From positions 629,448,995 to 629,512,994 of the forward strand of contig CM053028.1 of assembly GCA_028564925.1 (NCBI GenBank): a DNA stretch of 64,000 nucleotides. Reading direction: 5' to 3'. Origin of the DNA: Lithobates sylvaticus (lineage: Eukaryota; Chordata; Amphibia; Anura; Ranidae). Of the stretch, positions 9,691 to 19,989 are shown piece after piece (position 1 is the first letter of the stretch; the number at the start of each line of letters is the position of its first letter). The notes beneath the pieces were generated by a model. That model was not told the origin of the DNA, ran no database searches, and saw only the letters and a program-made list of their open reading frames with translations. Made by a program: the position numbers and the translations under genes.

Positions 9691-10332
9691 ATGTCCGCTC
9701 TGCGCAAATGGCTGTTCGCCGGCCTGCTGGTGATTGTTCCTCTGGTGATCACGCTGGGCGGTGCTCAACTGGATCATCCGGCACGCTGGACAGACGCTGG
9801 CCATCCTGCCCGAGGCCTGGCATCCGGACCGGCTGCTGGGTTTCCACATTCCCGGCTTCGGCGTGGTGCTCACGCTGCTGATCCTGCTGGTGGTTGGCGC
9901 TGCGGCCAGCAAATCATCGGCCGCAAGCTTGTCTCCTGGGGCGATGCGGTGGTCAGCCGCATTCCCGTGGTGCGCTCATCTATTTCCAGCGTCCAAGCAG
10001 GTGTCCGATACCGTCTTCTCGGACAGTGGCAATGCGTTTCGCACCGCCGTGCTGGTGGCAGTGGCCGCCGAAGGCGTCTGGACCGTGGCCTTCGTCACCG
10101 GCCTCGCCCAGCGGAGAGGTCGCCGCCTATCTGCGTGACGAATACCTGAGCGTCTTCGTGCCGACAACGCCGAACCCGACGGGCGGCTATTTCGTCATCG
10201 TTCGTCAAGAGCGATCGATTGCATCGAGCTTGGAAAATTGAGCGTGGATGCCGCCCCGCTCAAAGTTACATTGTTTCGATGGGCCGTGGTGACTCCTCCG
10301 GATCTTCACAACTGCCCGCGGAATCCAAATAA
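9691..10332 (+). CDS. DUF502 family inner-membrane protein
   Basis: Starts MSALRKWLFAGLLVIVPLVIT, 18 bp after the preceding gene. A first membrane helix is followed by a second (VVLTLLILLVVGA), then the family blocks GDAVVSRIPVVRS, DTVFSDSGNAF, GVWTVAFVTG and FVPTTPNPTGGYF. About 213 codons, as usual for DUF502. The C-terminal part SVDAA.LK and MGVVTPPDL is recognisable, with TAA at 10330 as the likely stop. The family function is unknown; its steady position just upstream of aspS suggests a housekeeping envelope role, which is inference. Confidence 0.85.
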
Positions 10333-10376
10333 ACAAATACTGTCGCGCCCATCCCGGGCGCAGGAAGCTTTTCATC

Positions 10377-12186
10377 ATGGCCATGCGCTCCATTACTGCG
10401 GTCTAGTGACCGAAGCCCTGATGGGCGAAAACCGTTACCCTGTGCGGCTGGGTGAACCGTCGCCGCGACCATGGCGGCGTGATCTTCATCGACCTGCGCG
10501 ACCGCGAAGGCTATTGTGCAGGTGGTCTGCGACCCCGACCGTGCCGAGATGTTCAAGACTGCCGAAGGCCTGCGCAACGAGTTCTGCTTGCAGGTCAAGG
10601 GCCTGGTGCGGCACGTCCCGAAGGCACGACCACGACAAGCTCAAGAGCGGCCAGATCGAAGTGCTGTGCCACGAGCTGAAACGTGCTCAACGCCTCGGTC
10701 ACGCCCCCGTTCCTGCTGGACGACGAGAACCTGTCCGAGACCGTGCGCCTGACCAACCGCGTGACTGGACCTGCGCCGCCCCTACATGCAGCGCAACATG
10801 AAGCTGCGCTACCGCACGGCCATCCAGGTGCGCAACTTCCTGGACATGGAAGCTTCATCGACATCGAAACGCCCATGCTGGGCAAGAGCACGCCCGAAGG
10901 CGCGCGCGAATACTGGTGCCCAGCCGCGTGCACGGGACGGCCGAGTTCTTCGCCCTTGCCGCAGTCCGCCCCAGCTGTACAAGCAGATCTGATGGTGGCC
11001 GGCTACGACCGCTACTACCAGATCACCAAGTGCTTCCGCGAAGTAGACCTGCGCGCCGACCGCCAGCCAGAGTTCACGCAGATCGACTGCGAGACCTCGT
11101 TCCTGGACGAAGAGGAAATCCGCGCCATCTTCCAGCGCATGATCACCGAGGTCTTCAAGACCCAAGCTGGACGTGGATCTGGGCGAGTTCCCGATGATGA
11201 CGTACCAGGATGCGGCCTTCCGCTTCGGCTCGGACAAGCCTGACCTGCGCGTCAAGCTCGAGTTCACCGAACTGACCGAAATCATGAAGGACGTGGACTT
11301 CAAGGTGTTCTCTACCCCCGCCACGACCAAGGGCGGGCACGCGGGTGTCCGCGCTGCGCGTGCCCGGCGGCTCGCAGATCACGCGCGGCGAGATCGACCA
11401 GTACACCGAATTCGTCAAGATCTACGGCGCCAAGGGCCTGGCCTGGATCAAGGTCAACGAAGTGCCAAGGGCCGCGATGGCCTGCAGTCTCCCATCGTCA
11501 AGAACCTGCATGACGCTGCCATTGCCGAGATCCTCAAGCGCACGGGCGCACAGGACGGCGACCTCATCTTCTTCGGCGCCGACAAGGAAAAGATCGTCAA
11601 CGACTCCATCGGCGCGCTGCGCCTGAAGGTGGGTCACAGCGAAGCGGCAAGGCAACGGCCTGTTCGAGAACACGCTGGGCGCCGCTGTGGGTGGTGGACT
11701 TCCCCATGTTCGAGCACGACGTGGAAATCGACCGCTGGGCGTCCGTGCCACCATCCCTTCACCTCGCCCAAGGACGGCCACGAGGAACTCATGGTCACCG
11801 ACCGGCCAACTGCCTGGCAAGGCCTACGACATGGTCTGAACGGCTGGGGAGCTGGGTGGCGGCTCGGTGCGTATCCACCGCGCCGACGTGCAGAGCAAGG
11901 TGTTTGACGCGCTCAAGATCTCGCCCGAAGACGCTCGCGCCAAGTTCGGCTACCTGCTGGACGCGCTGCAAGTACGGCGCGCCCCCGCACGGTGGCCTGG
12001 CCTTCGGCCTGGACCGCCTGATCACGCTGATGTCGGTGCCGACTCCTTCCGTGACGTGATCGCCTTCCCAAGACCCAGCGCGCCCCCGGACTGCTGACGC
12101 AGGCACCCTTCGCCCGTGGACGAAAAGCAGCTGCGCGAGCTGCACATCCGCCTGCGGCAACCCGCTGGCGGCCCACCCAGGGCTGA
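10377..12186 (+). CDS. aspS: Aspartyl-tRNA synthetase
   Basis: Class II synthetase charging tRNA-Asp (the Burkholderiales form is usually non-discriminating, also charging tRNA-Asn). ATG 10377 follows caggaag by 10 bases: MAMRSHYCGLV after one correction of frame. The OB-fold anticodon-binding region is [18 protein letters not shown]. Motif 2 shows as [10 protein letters not shown]...[10 protein letters not shown], the bacterial insertion domain as [19 protein letters not shown], and motif 3 as [13 protein letters not shown]. The length of about 600 codons is right for the bacterial enzyme. The reading frame switches more than ten times over 1.8 kb, which is impossible for an essential gene and marks sequencing error. 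Confidence 0.95.
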
Positions 12187-12212
12187 GGACCGGGCCTGGC
12201 GGCTTGATACGG

Positions 12213-12246
12213 ACGGCAGAAGCTGGCACAGCGATCTGCCGTTTTT
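12213..12246 (+). terminator. Probable rho-independent terminator after aspS
   Basis: acggcag (12213-12219) pairs with ctgccgt (12236-12242), followed by ttttcc. It lies in the 81-bp gap between aspS and the next gene. Confidence 0.6.
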
Positions 12247-12267
12247 CCTTTTTGCAGGAGAGCTTTC

Positions 12268-13082
12268 ATGCGTTTTCAAGGCATTGCATCGGTGGCGCTG
12301 GCTGCGCTGGCAGGGCTGGGCCTGTCCGGTGCGGGGAAAAGAAGACCGAGCTGGGGCAGGGCGGCTCGGAGATCACCGGCTCCGCCGGGCCCTGGGCGCG
12401 AACAATGGCTCGCGCGAACTCGTGCGCTGCGACGCGCCAGTAGCCACGCTGGCCCTGGCCGAGAATCCCAACGGCTACGTCATGGGGTCGGGCTACCAGT
12501 TGCCCGCCTCGCCCGTGCCGCTGATCAAGCTGCTGGCCCAGCAAAGCGGGGCTTTCGTGTGGTGGACCGGGGCGCGGGCCTGCGCGGCACGGTGCAGGAG
12601 CAGGACCTGAAGAACGCCGGCGTGCTGCGCGAGAACTCCACGGAGCGCAAGGGCCGTGGCTATGAGGCGCAATACACGCGACGCCCAGCCTGACCTTCAG
12701 CGAGCAGGACGCGGGTCGGGGCCTGGCCGGCGTGGTTGCCATGATTCCGGTGCTGCGGGACATCGCGGGGCTGGTCGGCATGGTCGAGCAGGTCAAGTTC
12801 AAGGAGGCGCAGACCGCGCTGCTGCTGTCGGACAACGAAACCACCGAGCAGGTGGCCGCTGCCACGGGCCGCCGCCCGCACCCACCGATCTGGGCGTGGG
12901 CGGCATGGTGCTGGGCCGCCTGGGCGCGGCGGGCGCGGGCTGGAGCAATACCAACGAGGGCAAGGTCATCGCCGCCGCCTTTCTGGATGCGCACAACCAG
13001 CTCGTGCATCAGGTGCGCGCGCTGCAGGCCAAGGAGCTGCCACCGGCCCGTGGCGACCAAAGCGGTCCAGGGCAAGGGCTGA
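12268..13082 (+). CDS. Secreted CsgG-like protein of unknown role
   Basis: About 270 codons. MRFQGIASVALAALAGLGLSG is a clear signal peptide, and RBS caggag precedes ATG 12268 by 7 bases. The middle reads VPLIKLLAQQSGCFRVVDRG-like and QEQDLKNAGVLRENSTERKG, which resembles the CsgG/curli-assembly lipoprotein family (the VVDRGxGL and EQ.L blocks). Later come FSEQDAGRGLAGVV and a Gly-rich stretch VGGMVLGRLGAAGAGW. The stop TGA at 13080 overlaps the ATG of the next gene. Whether it forms an outer-membrane channel is uncertain; no csgA/B-like gene is nearby. The similarity is by eye only. Confidence 0.5.
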
Positions 13083-13600
13083 TGCCTGCCATGCCAGGCT
13101 ACAAGATCCCTGAATCGGTGCTGGTCGTCATCTACCGCGATGACGGGCAGGTGACTGCTGATGCGCCGCACGGCACCCGGCGCCTGAGGGCGGGGAGTTC
13201 TGGCGAGTCAGGTGACGGGCAGCATAGGACCATGAAGGCGAGTCCTGGCGCGAGACCGCAGTGCGCGAGGTGCGGGAAGAAACCGGCATCGATCCCGAGG
13301 GCCCGGCTGCCTGCTGCAGGACTGGGCGCTGGTGAACATCTACACCATCTACCCGGCCTGGCAGCACCGCTATGCGCCGGGTGTATGGAACAACCGCGAG
13401 AGGGTTTTCGGCCTGCGGATTCGTCCTACACCCCTGTGTTCTTGAATCCGAGGGAACATACCGCATCTGCTTGGCATCATTGGCATGACGCTGCCGAGCG
13501 CTGCTACTCCCCGTCCAATGCGGAAGCCATCCTGATGCTGCCGCGATTCTCTTCATGGTGCTGGACTGATCCCGATCTCTGTGTTCCTGTCCGCCTATGA
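13082..13600 (+). CDS. nudB: NudB-type Nudix hydrolase (dihydroneopterin triphosphate diphosphatase)
   Basis: Nudix hydrolase that removes pyrophosphate from 7,8-dihydroneopterin triphosphate in folate biosynthesis. It starts MPAMPGYKIPESVLVVIY, overlapping the previous stop. The Nudix box is visible as HEGESWRETAVREVREETGI. IYPAWQHRYAPGV and ERVFGLRI, then AWHHWHDAAERCYSPSNAEA, are typical NudB blocks. About 170 codons. The stop TGA at 13598 overlaps the next ATG (ATGA). The nearby folE makes the substrate of this enzyme, which supports the assignment over a generic Nudix protein. Confidence 0.85.
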   Translation: MPAMPGYKIPESVLVVIYRDDGQVTADAPHGTRRLRAGSSGESGDGQHRTMKASPGARPQCARCGKKPASIPRARLPAAGLGAGEHLHHLPGLAAPLCAGCMEQPREGFRPADSSYTPVFLNPREHTASAWHHWHDAAERCYSPSNAEAILMLPRFSSWCWTDPDLCVPVRL

Positions 13601-14370
13601 CTGACAACGTGAAATCCTCCCACAGTGGTGGACCCCGGCCCGGCCATACTGCGCGTCGCGACTACAACATCCACAAGGGCGTGCAAGGCATGGGTCCCGT
13701 GCGCCGCCTGGAAATCCACAACCTGGGACACGCTGTGGAGCAGCTCGATGCCGACATCGTCTGCCTGCTGGAAGTGCGCAAGATGAACCACAAGGTGGCC
13801 GCCTACTTCGAGCGCTGGCCCAGGTCTCGCAGGCGGAGTACCTGGCGCCCATGGGCTACGAGGCCGTCTACCGCACCAATGCCTACACGCCCATGGCGAG
13901 CACGGCAACGCGCTGCTCACTCGCTGGCCCGTGGGGGCCACCAAGCACGAAGACATCTCCGACCACCGCATCGAGCAGCGGGGCCTGCTGCATGTGGAGG
14001 TGGAAGTGCAGAACCGGCGCGTGCACACCATCGTGGTGCACCTGGGCCTGATCCCCGGCAGCCGCGTGCGCCAGGTCTCACAGCTCAAGCGCTTCTTCGA
14101 GCGAGAGGTGCCCGCCCGGCGCGCCCGTGGTGGTGGCTGGCGACTTCAACGACTGGGTGGCCAGATCTTGCGCATGCTTGGCGGTTTCGGCCTGTACGAA
14201 TACGACGAATTGCCCAGCGTGCCCACCTATCCCTCCCGCGGCCCTGCCGCTGGCCCAACTGGTCCATGTATACGTGCGCGGCCTCACCCCGCTGGGCCTG
14301 CATGTGCCCAAGGGCCGCATCTGTTGGCGCATGTCGACATCTGCCGCTGATTGCCGAATTCCGCCTCTAG
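13597..14370 (+). CDS. Endonuclease/exonuclease/phosphatase family protein (YbhP-like)
   Basis: Metal-dependent phosphoesterase fold related to DNase I. Visible family motifs are RDYNIHKGVQGMG near the start, DIVCLLEVRK (metal-binding Glu), VHLGLI, VVVAGDFNDW (catalytic Asp/Asn block) and, at the end, a SDHLPLIAEFRL sequence partly out of frame. About 255 codons, start MTDNVKSS, stop TAG at 14368. The IHKG motif marks the YbhP/cardiolipin-synthase-associated subgroup, although no clsB is adjacent here. The substrate (nucleic acid or phospholipid) is unknown. Confidence 0.8.
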   Translation: MTDNVKSSHSGGPRPGHTARRDYNIHKGVQGMGPVRRLEIHNLGHAVEQLDADIVCLLEVRKMNHKVAAYFERWPRSRRRSTWRPWATRPSTAPMPTRPWRARQRAAHSLARGGHQARRHLRPPHRAAGPAACGGGSAEPARAHHRGAPGPDPRQPRAPGLTAQALLRARGARPARPWWWLATSTTGWPDLAHAWRFRPVRIRRIAQRAHLSLPRPCRWPNWSMYTCAASPRWACMCPRAASVGACRHLPLIAEFRL

Positions 14371-14500
14371 CCCCGGGTTCTGTCACACAAGCCATTTCTT
14401 TTGCTATTGAAATAATAGCTTTCACAGCGCGGGCAGAACCTGCGTTTGGGTGGAAAATCCCTTGCGTGCCATGCCGCGGTTTCGCTGTTCCATGCCAGCC

Positions 14501-15244
14501 ATGTTCAGAGAACTCGTCGACATGAAACAAGACTGCCAGGCCGAGGGCACCCCCGTCTCGGTCAAGATCCGCGAACGGTTGAAGCAGGCGCAAAGCGCTT
14601 TCATGCGAACGACAACATCTCCGAATTCATCGAGCCCGGTGAACTCGAGCTGCTGCTCGACGAAGTCCAGGACAAGATGCAGGGCGTGCTCGACATCATG
14701 GTCATCGTCACCAAGCACGTCCACCAACACGCGCGCCACGGCGGCGCCGCGTGGCCAAGATGTATGTAACGAAGTGTTCCGCGGCCGCTATGTGGCGCAG
14801 CCCGCCATCACCGATTTCCCCAACCGCCGAGCACCTCAACGAGCTGCTGATCGTCGGCCCGATCACGGTGCGCAGCGCACTGCAGGCCACCCATCTGTGC
14901 CCAGTGATCGGCAAGATCTGGATCGGCGTGCTGCCCACAAGAACACCAATGTCATCGGCCTGTCCAAGTACGCGCGGCTGGTGGACTGGATCATGGGCCC
15001 GCCCCCCCGCCCCCAGATCCAGGAAGAGGCCATCATCCAGCTGGCCGACCTGTTCCTCGACAAGACCCGCCCCGACGGCCTGGCCGTGGTCATGGAGGCT
15101 TCGCACTTTTGCATGTCCTGGGCGCGGTCCCCCTGTGCGCGAGATTGAGACAGCAAGATGCTTGAACTCCGTCATGCGCGGCGCCTCCTCACCAAACCGG
15201 AACTGCGCCGCGAGTTCCTCTCGCTGGTGTCCAGCCGCAGGTAA
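14501..15244 (+). CDS. folE: GTP cyclohydrolase I
   Basis: Converts GTP to 7,8-dihydroneopterin triphosphate, the first step of the tetrahydrofolate pathway. Family blocks in order: SEFIEPGELELLLDEVQDKM, VAKMYVNEVFRGRY-like text, ITDFPNAEHLNELLIVGPIT, HLCPVIGKIWIGVLP (zinc/active-site region), NVIGLSKYARLVDWIMG, IQLADLFLDKTRPDGLAVVM, EASHFCMSW and REFLSLVSSRR before TAA at 15242. About 240 codons. The start is ATG 14501 (MFRELVDMKQDCQAEG) or the in-frame ATG 14522; neither has a strong RBS. The zinc-binding Cys/His stretch is distorted by two base errors. Confidence 0.9.
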
Positions 15245-15345
15245 CTCCCCGGGGTGGCGTCCCCGGACGCCTCAGACAAGACCCCAGGCTGCGCAGTGCG
15301 CGGCCTTGTTTCTTTCCCGCGCCAAGCCGAGCCCCGCTTTCCCCG

Positions 15346-16238
15346 GACCTGCCCCTGTCGCTGCAAGCCTTTGCCCTGATCATCATTGCCGGCCTCATCC
15401 ATGCGGCTGGAACATCGTGGCCAAGAGGCGGGCGGCGACTCGCGCTTCGCCTTCTTCACCTCGGTCATCATGATGGTGATCTGGCACCGCTGGGCCTGGT
15501 GGGTGGGGCGCGGATGTGGTGCCCACATGGGGCCGCAACGAATGGCTGGTGGTGCTGGCCAGCGGCCATGCTGCACGTGGCCCCCTACTACGTCACCCTT
15601 GCTGCGCGGCTACCGCAGCGCGGACCTCACCGTGGTCTATCCGCTGGCGCGCGGCTCTGGGCCGCTGCTGTCGTCCATGTGGCGGTGGTCTTCCTGGGGG
15701 AGCAGATTTCCTCGCTGGGCGCGCTGGGCATTGCGGGTGGTGGTTGGCGTGTTCCTGATCGCGGGCGGCCCCGGCCTGCTGCGCGCACGCCATGACCCCG
15801 AAGCGCGCGAGCGGCTGCGGCTGGGCCTGTGGTACGGCTGCTGACGGCGCCTTCATCGCCAGCTATACCGTGGTGGACGGCTTCGGCGTGAAGATGCTGC
15901 TGATGTCGCCCATCCTCATCGACTACATGGGCAACTTACGTGCGCGTGTTTCTGCTCGCTCCCGTGGTGCTGCGCGACCTGCCCACTGCGCGCAGCCTGT
16001 GGCGCACGCAGTGGCGCTTTCGCGGCCCTGGTGGCGCTGATCAGTCCCATCGCCCTATGTGCTGTGCTCTACGGCCATGCAGGATTGCGCCATGTCGCAC
16101 GTGGCGCCTGCGCGCGAAGTCTCCATGCTGTTCGCGGCGCTGATCGGCGGCCCACATGCTGCGCGAAGGCGACCGCCTGGCGCGCATTGCGGGCGCGGTG
16201 TGCATGCCGTCGGCGTGACGGCGCTGGGCCTGGGCTGA
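15346..16238 (+). CDS. EamA/DMT family membrane transporter
   Basis: Ten-helix drug/metabolite-type exporter with two EamA halves. Readable parts: LSLQAFALIIIAGLIHAA at the start, then RFAFFTSVIMMVIW, WLVVLASGMLHVA-like text, GYRSADLTVVYPLARGSGPL (the conserved EamA loop), VFLGEQISSLGALGIAG, and in the second half TVVDGFGVKMLLMSPILIDY, FLLAPVVLRDLPTA and VTALGLG before TGA at 16236. About 295 codons. No ATG stands at the expected start (ggacctgcccctgtcg), so the start codon is probably misread and 15346 is approximate. Substrate unknown. Confidence 0.75.
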
Positions 16239-16243
16239 GCGCC

Positions 16244-17122
16244 ATGGCTGCAATGCGGGTGCTGGGCTGCGATTTTCAGCAGCCGGCCTACGGCGCGCAA
16301 GCCCATCACCATGGGCCCTGGGCCGTCTGCTGAGCTGGCGACACGGTGGTCCTGCAGGAGCTGCTGAATTCGCCTCGCTGGACGCAGGGCCGCCAGGCTG
16401 GCCCGGGCCCGCCGATGCGGCGCAGTCGGCGCAGTCGGCCTGGGTGGGCGGATTCGACCTGCCTTTCGGCCTGCCGCGCGAACTGGTGGCAAGCAACTGG
16501 GGCTGGCCCACGGACTGGGCGGGCCTGCATGGATCACTACGCCGGCCTCACGCGCCAGAGCCTGCGCGAGCAGTTCAAGGCCTTTTGTGCGGCGCGGCCC
16601 GCAGGCGGCAAGTTCGCGCACCGCGCCACGGACGGGCCTGCGGGGGCCAGCCCTTCCATGAAATGGGTAACCCGCCCGTGGCCTACATGCTGCATGCCGG
16701 GCTGCCCTTGCTGCGCGCGGCCGGCGTGCATCTGCCGGGCCTGCAACGGCCAGGCGAAGGCGATGCACGCCCGCGTGGACGCTGGAAGCCTACCCGGGCA
16801 TGTGGCGCGCGCCGTGATCGGGCGCCGCAGCTACAAAAGCGACGAGCCCGCACGGCAAACGCCCGAACGCCATCAGGCGCGTGTGCAATTGCTGGCGGCG
16901 CTGGAGAGCGGCGACAACCCGCTGGCGCAGCGCCTGCGCATCGACGCCGAAGAAGCCCGCAACCAGTTGCTGGCAGACGGCAGCGGAGACCGGCTGGACG
17001 CCGTGATCTGCATGCTGCAGGCCGCCTGGGCCGCGGCCCGCCATGCGCAGGGCGATGCGCTCTACGGGCTGCCGCACGACCTGGGACCCGCTGGAAGGCT
17101 GGATCGTCACGGCGCAAGCTGA
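16244..17122 (+). CDS. DUF429 domain protein (predicted RNase H-like fold)
   Basis: About 290 codons from ATG 16244 (MAAMRVLGCDF). Recognisable DUF429 features are the initial CDFSSxP-like acidic motif, WVGGFDLPFGLPRELV, GCMDHYAGLTRQ-like text, FCAARPAGGKFAHRATD, GASPSMKWVNPPV, AYPGMVARAVIGRRSYKSD and the terminal GDRLDAVICMLQAAWAA, whose Asp belongs to the conserved D-A motif. TGA at 17120. DUF429 proteins are predicted nucleases of RNase H fold; the role in the cell is unknown. It stands alone between two transporters, with no toxin or defence partner. Confidence 0.7.
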
Positions 17123-17166
17123 CCCAAGCCGCGCTGGAACATGCGATGAATCGAAAGAGAGAAGCG

Positions 17167-17810
17167 ATGCCGACCTTTGAAACCCTGCTGGCCTTTTTCG
17201 GCGTGGCCGTGCTGCTGGGCCTGAGCCCGGGGCCTGACAACCTGTCGTGCTCATGCAATCGGCCCAGCGCGGCTGGCGCGTGGGCCTGTGCGTGGTGCTG
17301 GGCCTGTGCCTGGGGCTGGTGGTGCATACGGCGGCGGTTGCGTTGGGCCTGGCGGCGCTGGTGGCTGCATCGCCCTGCTGTTCACCGCCATCAAGCTGTG
17401 CGGCGCGGCCTATCTGGCCTGGCTGGCCTGGGGCGCGCTGCGCGCAGTGGCCCGGCCGGGCGAGATGCCGCTGGCCGGCGCAGCCGACCCGCTGACCCCC
17501 GCACGGGCGCTGCGCTGGGTGGGGCGTGGCGTGGTGATGAACCTCACCAATCCCAAGGTGCTGATCTTCTTCCTTGGCCTTTCTGCCGCAGTTCGCGGAC
17601 CCCGCACGCGGCAGCGTGGCCACCAGGTGATGGTGCTGGGCCTGCGTGTTCATTGCTGGCGGCGCTGCTGGTGTTCGGCGCCATCGCCTGCTGTTCGGGC
17701 TGGTTCGGCGTGCTGCTTCAGCGCTCCGTGCGCGCCCAGAACTGGCTCAACCGCGTGGCCGGCTGGTCTTTCTGGGCATGGCCGTGCGGCTGGCCCTGGT
17801 GCAGCGTTAG
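17167..17810 (+). CDS. LysE/RhtB family amino-acid exporter
   Basis: Inner-membrane exporter of about 213 codons. The signature LLGLSPGPDNL near residue 17 is diagnostic of LysE/RhtB. Hydrophobic helices follow: VVLGLCLGLVVHTAAVALGL, LFTAIKLCGAAYLAWLAWG. The conserved VVMNLTNPKVLIFFLGL block lies near the middle and LVFGAIA, then RVAGWSFLGMA-like text, at the end. ATG 17167 has the strong RBS gagagaag. TAG at 17808. Probably exports an amino acid or homoserine-lactone-like compound; the substrate cannot be predicted. Confidence 0.85.
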
Positions 17811-17872
17811 GATTACTCTGCTTTTCGCTGCGGGCCACGGCGCAAGGGCCGGGCCGTGGCACAGTCCACGCC

Positions 17873-18762
17873 ATGCTTTCTCGATTGCGCAATCTTTCAT
17901 GGCCTGCCGCCTTGCTGATGGCGGGATTGTCCGGACTGGCCCTGCTGATGGCGGCGGCCTGGCTGGTGGGCAGCCTGTTGAGCCAGCCGGACACACCAGC
18001 CTGTCGGCGCGCCGCCCGCGGACTGGCCGGTCCAGACGCTGCAGTTGCCCACCGACGAGGGTCGGGCAGGTCCGGGGCTGGTTCGCCAAGGGCAGCCGGG
18101 CCATGGTGCCGTGCTGCTGCTGCACGGCGTGTACGCAGACCGGCTGGCCATGCTGGCGCGTGCGCGCATGCTCCATCGGCAGGGGTACTCCGTCTGCCTG
18201 ATCGACCTGCCCGCGCACGGCGAAAGCAGTGGCGAGCGCATCAGCTTCGGCATGGTTGAAGGCGCGGTGTGCGTGCCGCCATGGCCTATGTGCGGCAGCA
18301 GCTGCCGGGCGAGAAGGTGGCGGTGATCGGCACATCGCTGGGCGGTGCGGCCCTGCTTTTGTCCCATGTGGCGCCGGGGCCGGATGCTGTGGTGCTGGAG
18401 TCCGTGTTCCCCGACATCCGGCAGGGCCTAGACAACCGCGTGCGCGCGCACATCGGCTGGCTGGCGGACGTGGTCACGCCCTTGCTGGCGTGGCAGCTGC
18501 CGCTGCGCCTGCATCTGGAGAGCTGGCGCACTGCGTCCCATCGACCATGTGAGGGCGCTGGGTGCTCCCGTGCTGATCGCTGCCGGCCTGCAGGACCGGC
18601 ACACCACGCCCGCAGAAACCCCGCGAGCTGTTCGATGCGGCGCTGTGAACCAAGGCGCTGTGGATGGTGGAAGGCGCCGCGCATGTGGACCTGTACGACT
18701 ACGCGCCCAAGCCCTACGAGCAGCGGGTTCTGGGATTCCTGGATCGATATCTGGGCCATTGA
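17873..18762 (+). CDS. Alpha/beta hydrolase with N-terminal membrane anchor
   Basis: About 297 codons. MLSRLRNLSWPAALLMAGLSG is a signal or membrane anchor. After QTLQLPTDEG the hydrolase core shows GAVLLLHGVYADRLAMLAR (oxyanion HG), CLIDLPAHGESSGERISFG, VIGTSLGGAALLLSH (nucleophile Ser in GxSxG), VVLESVFPDI, a later APVLIAAGLQDRHT with the acid residue, and GAAHVDLYDYAP with the catalytic His. TGA at 18760. Resembles the BAAT/DUF1100-like lipase-thioesterase group, but the substrate is unknown. It is followed immediately by an oppositely unrelated AraC regulator in the same direction. Confidence 0.8.
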
Positions 18763-18820
18763 TGGAGACAATGGCGGCAGGCCTTGACCTTGCCCATCTG
18801 ACGCCGTCTCCACCAAGCCC

Positions 18821-19848
18821 ATGCCACAGACCACGGCCCACACCATTGCCCATTGCCCAGGTCCTGCAGGATCGTGCAGGGCGTTGCAGCGCAATGGCAT
18901 GGATGTGCCAGCCATCCTGCGCCGCGCCGGCATTGCGCCGGCCCTGCTGGATTGCGCCGCTGTCGCGCGTCACCCAGGCGCAGTACGCGGCGCTGATCCG
19001 CGTGCTGCGCCGCGTCTGCCGCGACGAGCTGTGGGGCCTGTGCCGCCATCCGCTGCCCGTGGGCAGTTTTGCCCAGGCCTGCCGCACCATGCTGCCTTGC
19101 CGCACGCTGGGGAGGCATTGCAGGCCGGGCTGCGTTTCTACCGCCTGGTGCTGCGCGACTTCGCTCCCGGCTGCAGGTGGTGAATGGCGTGGCCCGCATC
19201 GCCATGGTGTCGCTGCGCGCGCGTGACGCGCCGCTGGCCTATGCCGAGCGTTCTTTTGCTTTCTGGGCTATGGCGTCATGTCTGGCTGGTGTCGCGCAGG
19301 ATTGAGTTGACGGGCGTGTGTGCGCCGGCCGGAGCCAGCATGCCGTATGGCACGGAGGCGCAGCGCCTGTTCCTGGCGCCGCTGCAGCGGGACCGCGACT
19401 TCACGGGGCTGGAGTTCGATGCGCGCTGGCTGGAGCTGCCCGTGGTGCAGACCCCGGAGAGCCTGGCCGAATTCCTGGACCAGGCGGCCATGGGGCTGGT
19501 GATCCGCTAACGCGACCGCACGCGCCTGGGCGAGCGCATCCCGCCGCTGCTGGCGCCGCGACCTGGCGGGGGAGCTGCCTTCGCTGGAGCAGGTGGGCGC
19601 CGCGCTGTCCATGACACCGCAGACGCTGCGCCGCCGCCTGCGCGACGAAGGCCTGGCTTCCCAATCCCTCCAAGGACGACTTGCGCCGCGACGCCGCCAT
19701 CGAATTGCTGAACCGCCGGATCTGACCCTGGCCGACATCGCGGCCCGCGTGGGGTTTGCGGAGGCCAGCACCTTTCACCGCGCCTTCAAGGGCTGGACCG
19801 GCCTGCCCGCCGGGCGCCTACCGGCAGGCCCAGCATCGCGGCCGCTGA
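18821..19848 (+). CDS. AraC family transcriptional regulator (arabinose-binding-like N domain)
   Basis: About 340 codons. The N-terminal domain (NGMDVPAILRRAGIAPALL; TQAQYAALIRVLRRVCRDE; LGLCRHPLPVGSFAQACR-like text) matches the ligand-binding domain of the OruR/ArgR-type AraC subfamily. The C-terminal DNA-binding part has LSMTPQTLRRRLRDEG as the first helix-turn-helix and ADIAARVGFAEASTFHRAFK as the second, then WTGLPPGAYR-like text. TGA at 19846. ATG 18821 (MPQTTAHTI) is chosen from the family start. It lies just upstream of a Bug-type binding protein and a catabolic cluster that it may control; that is inference from position. Confidence 0.8.
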
Positions 19849-19989
19849 TCTTTTTTGCCAATCATTTTGAGACGATCGGCGATTGTGGCTGAAGGCCCGG
19901 TGGCCACACTGTCCATGGACCCTGCCACTGCGGCAGGGCACACCCGCCCCGCCAACGAGGGCGGAGCACCGAAGGACAAGGAGAAAGCC

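Noticed and set aside
16444-18201. A 585-codon plus-strand open frame spanning several genes
   Set aside because: It crosses the DUF429, LysE and hydrolase genes in mixed frames; high-GC DNA with indels produces such long composite frames. Only parts of it match real proteins.
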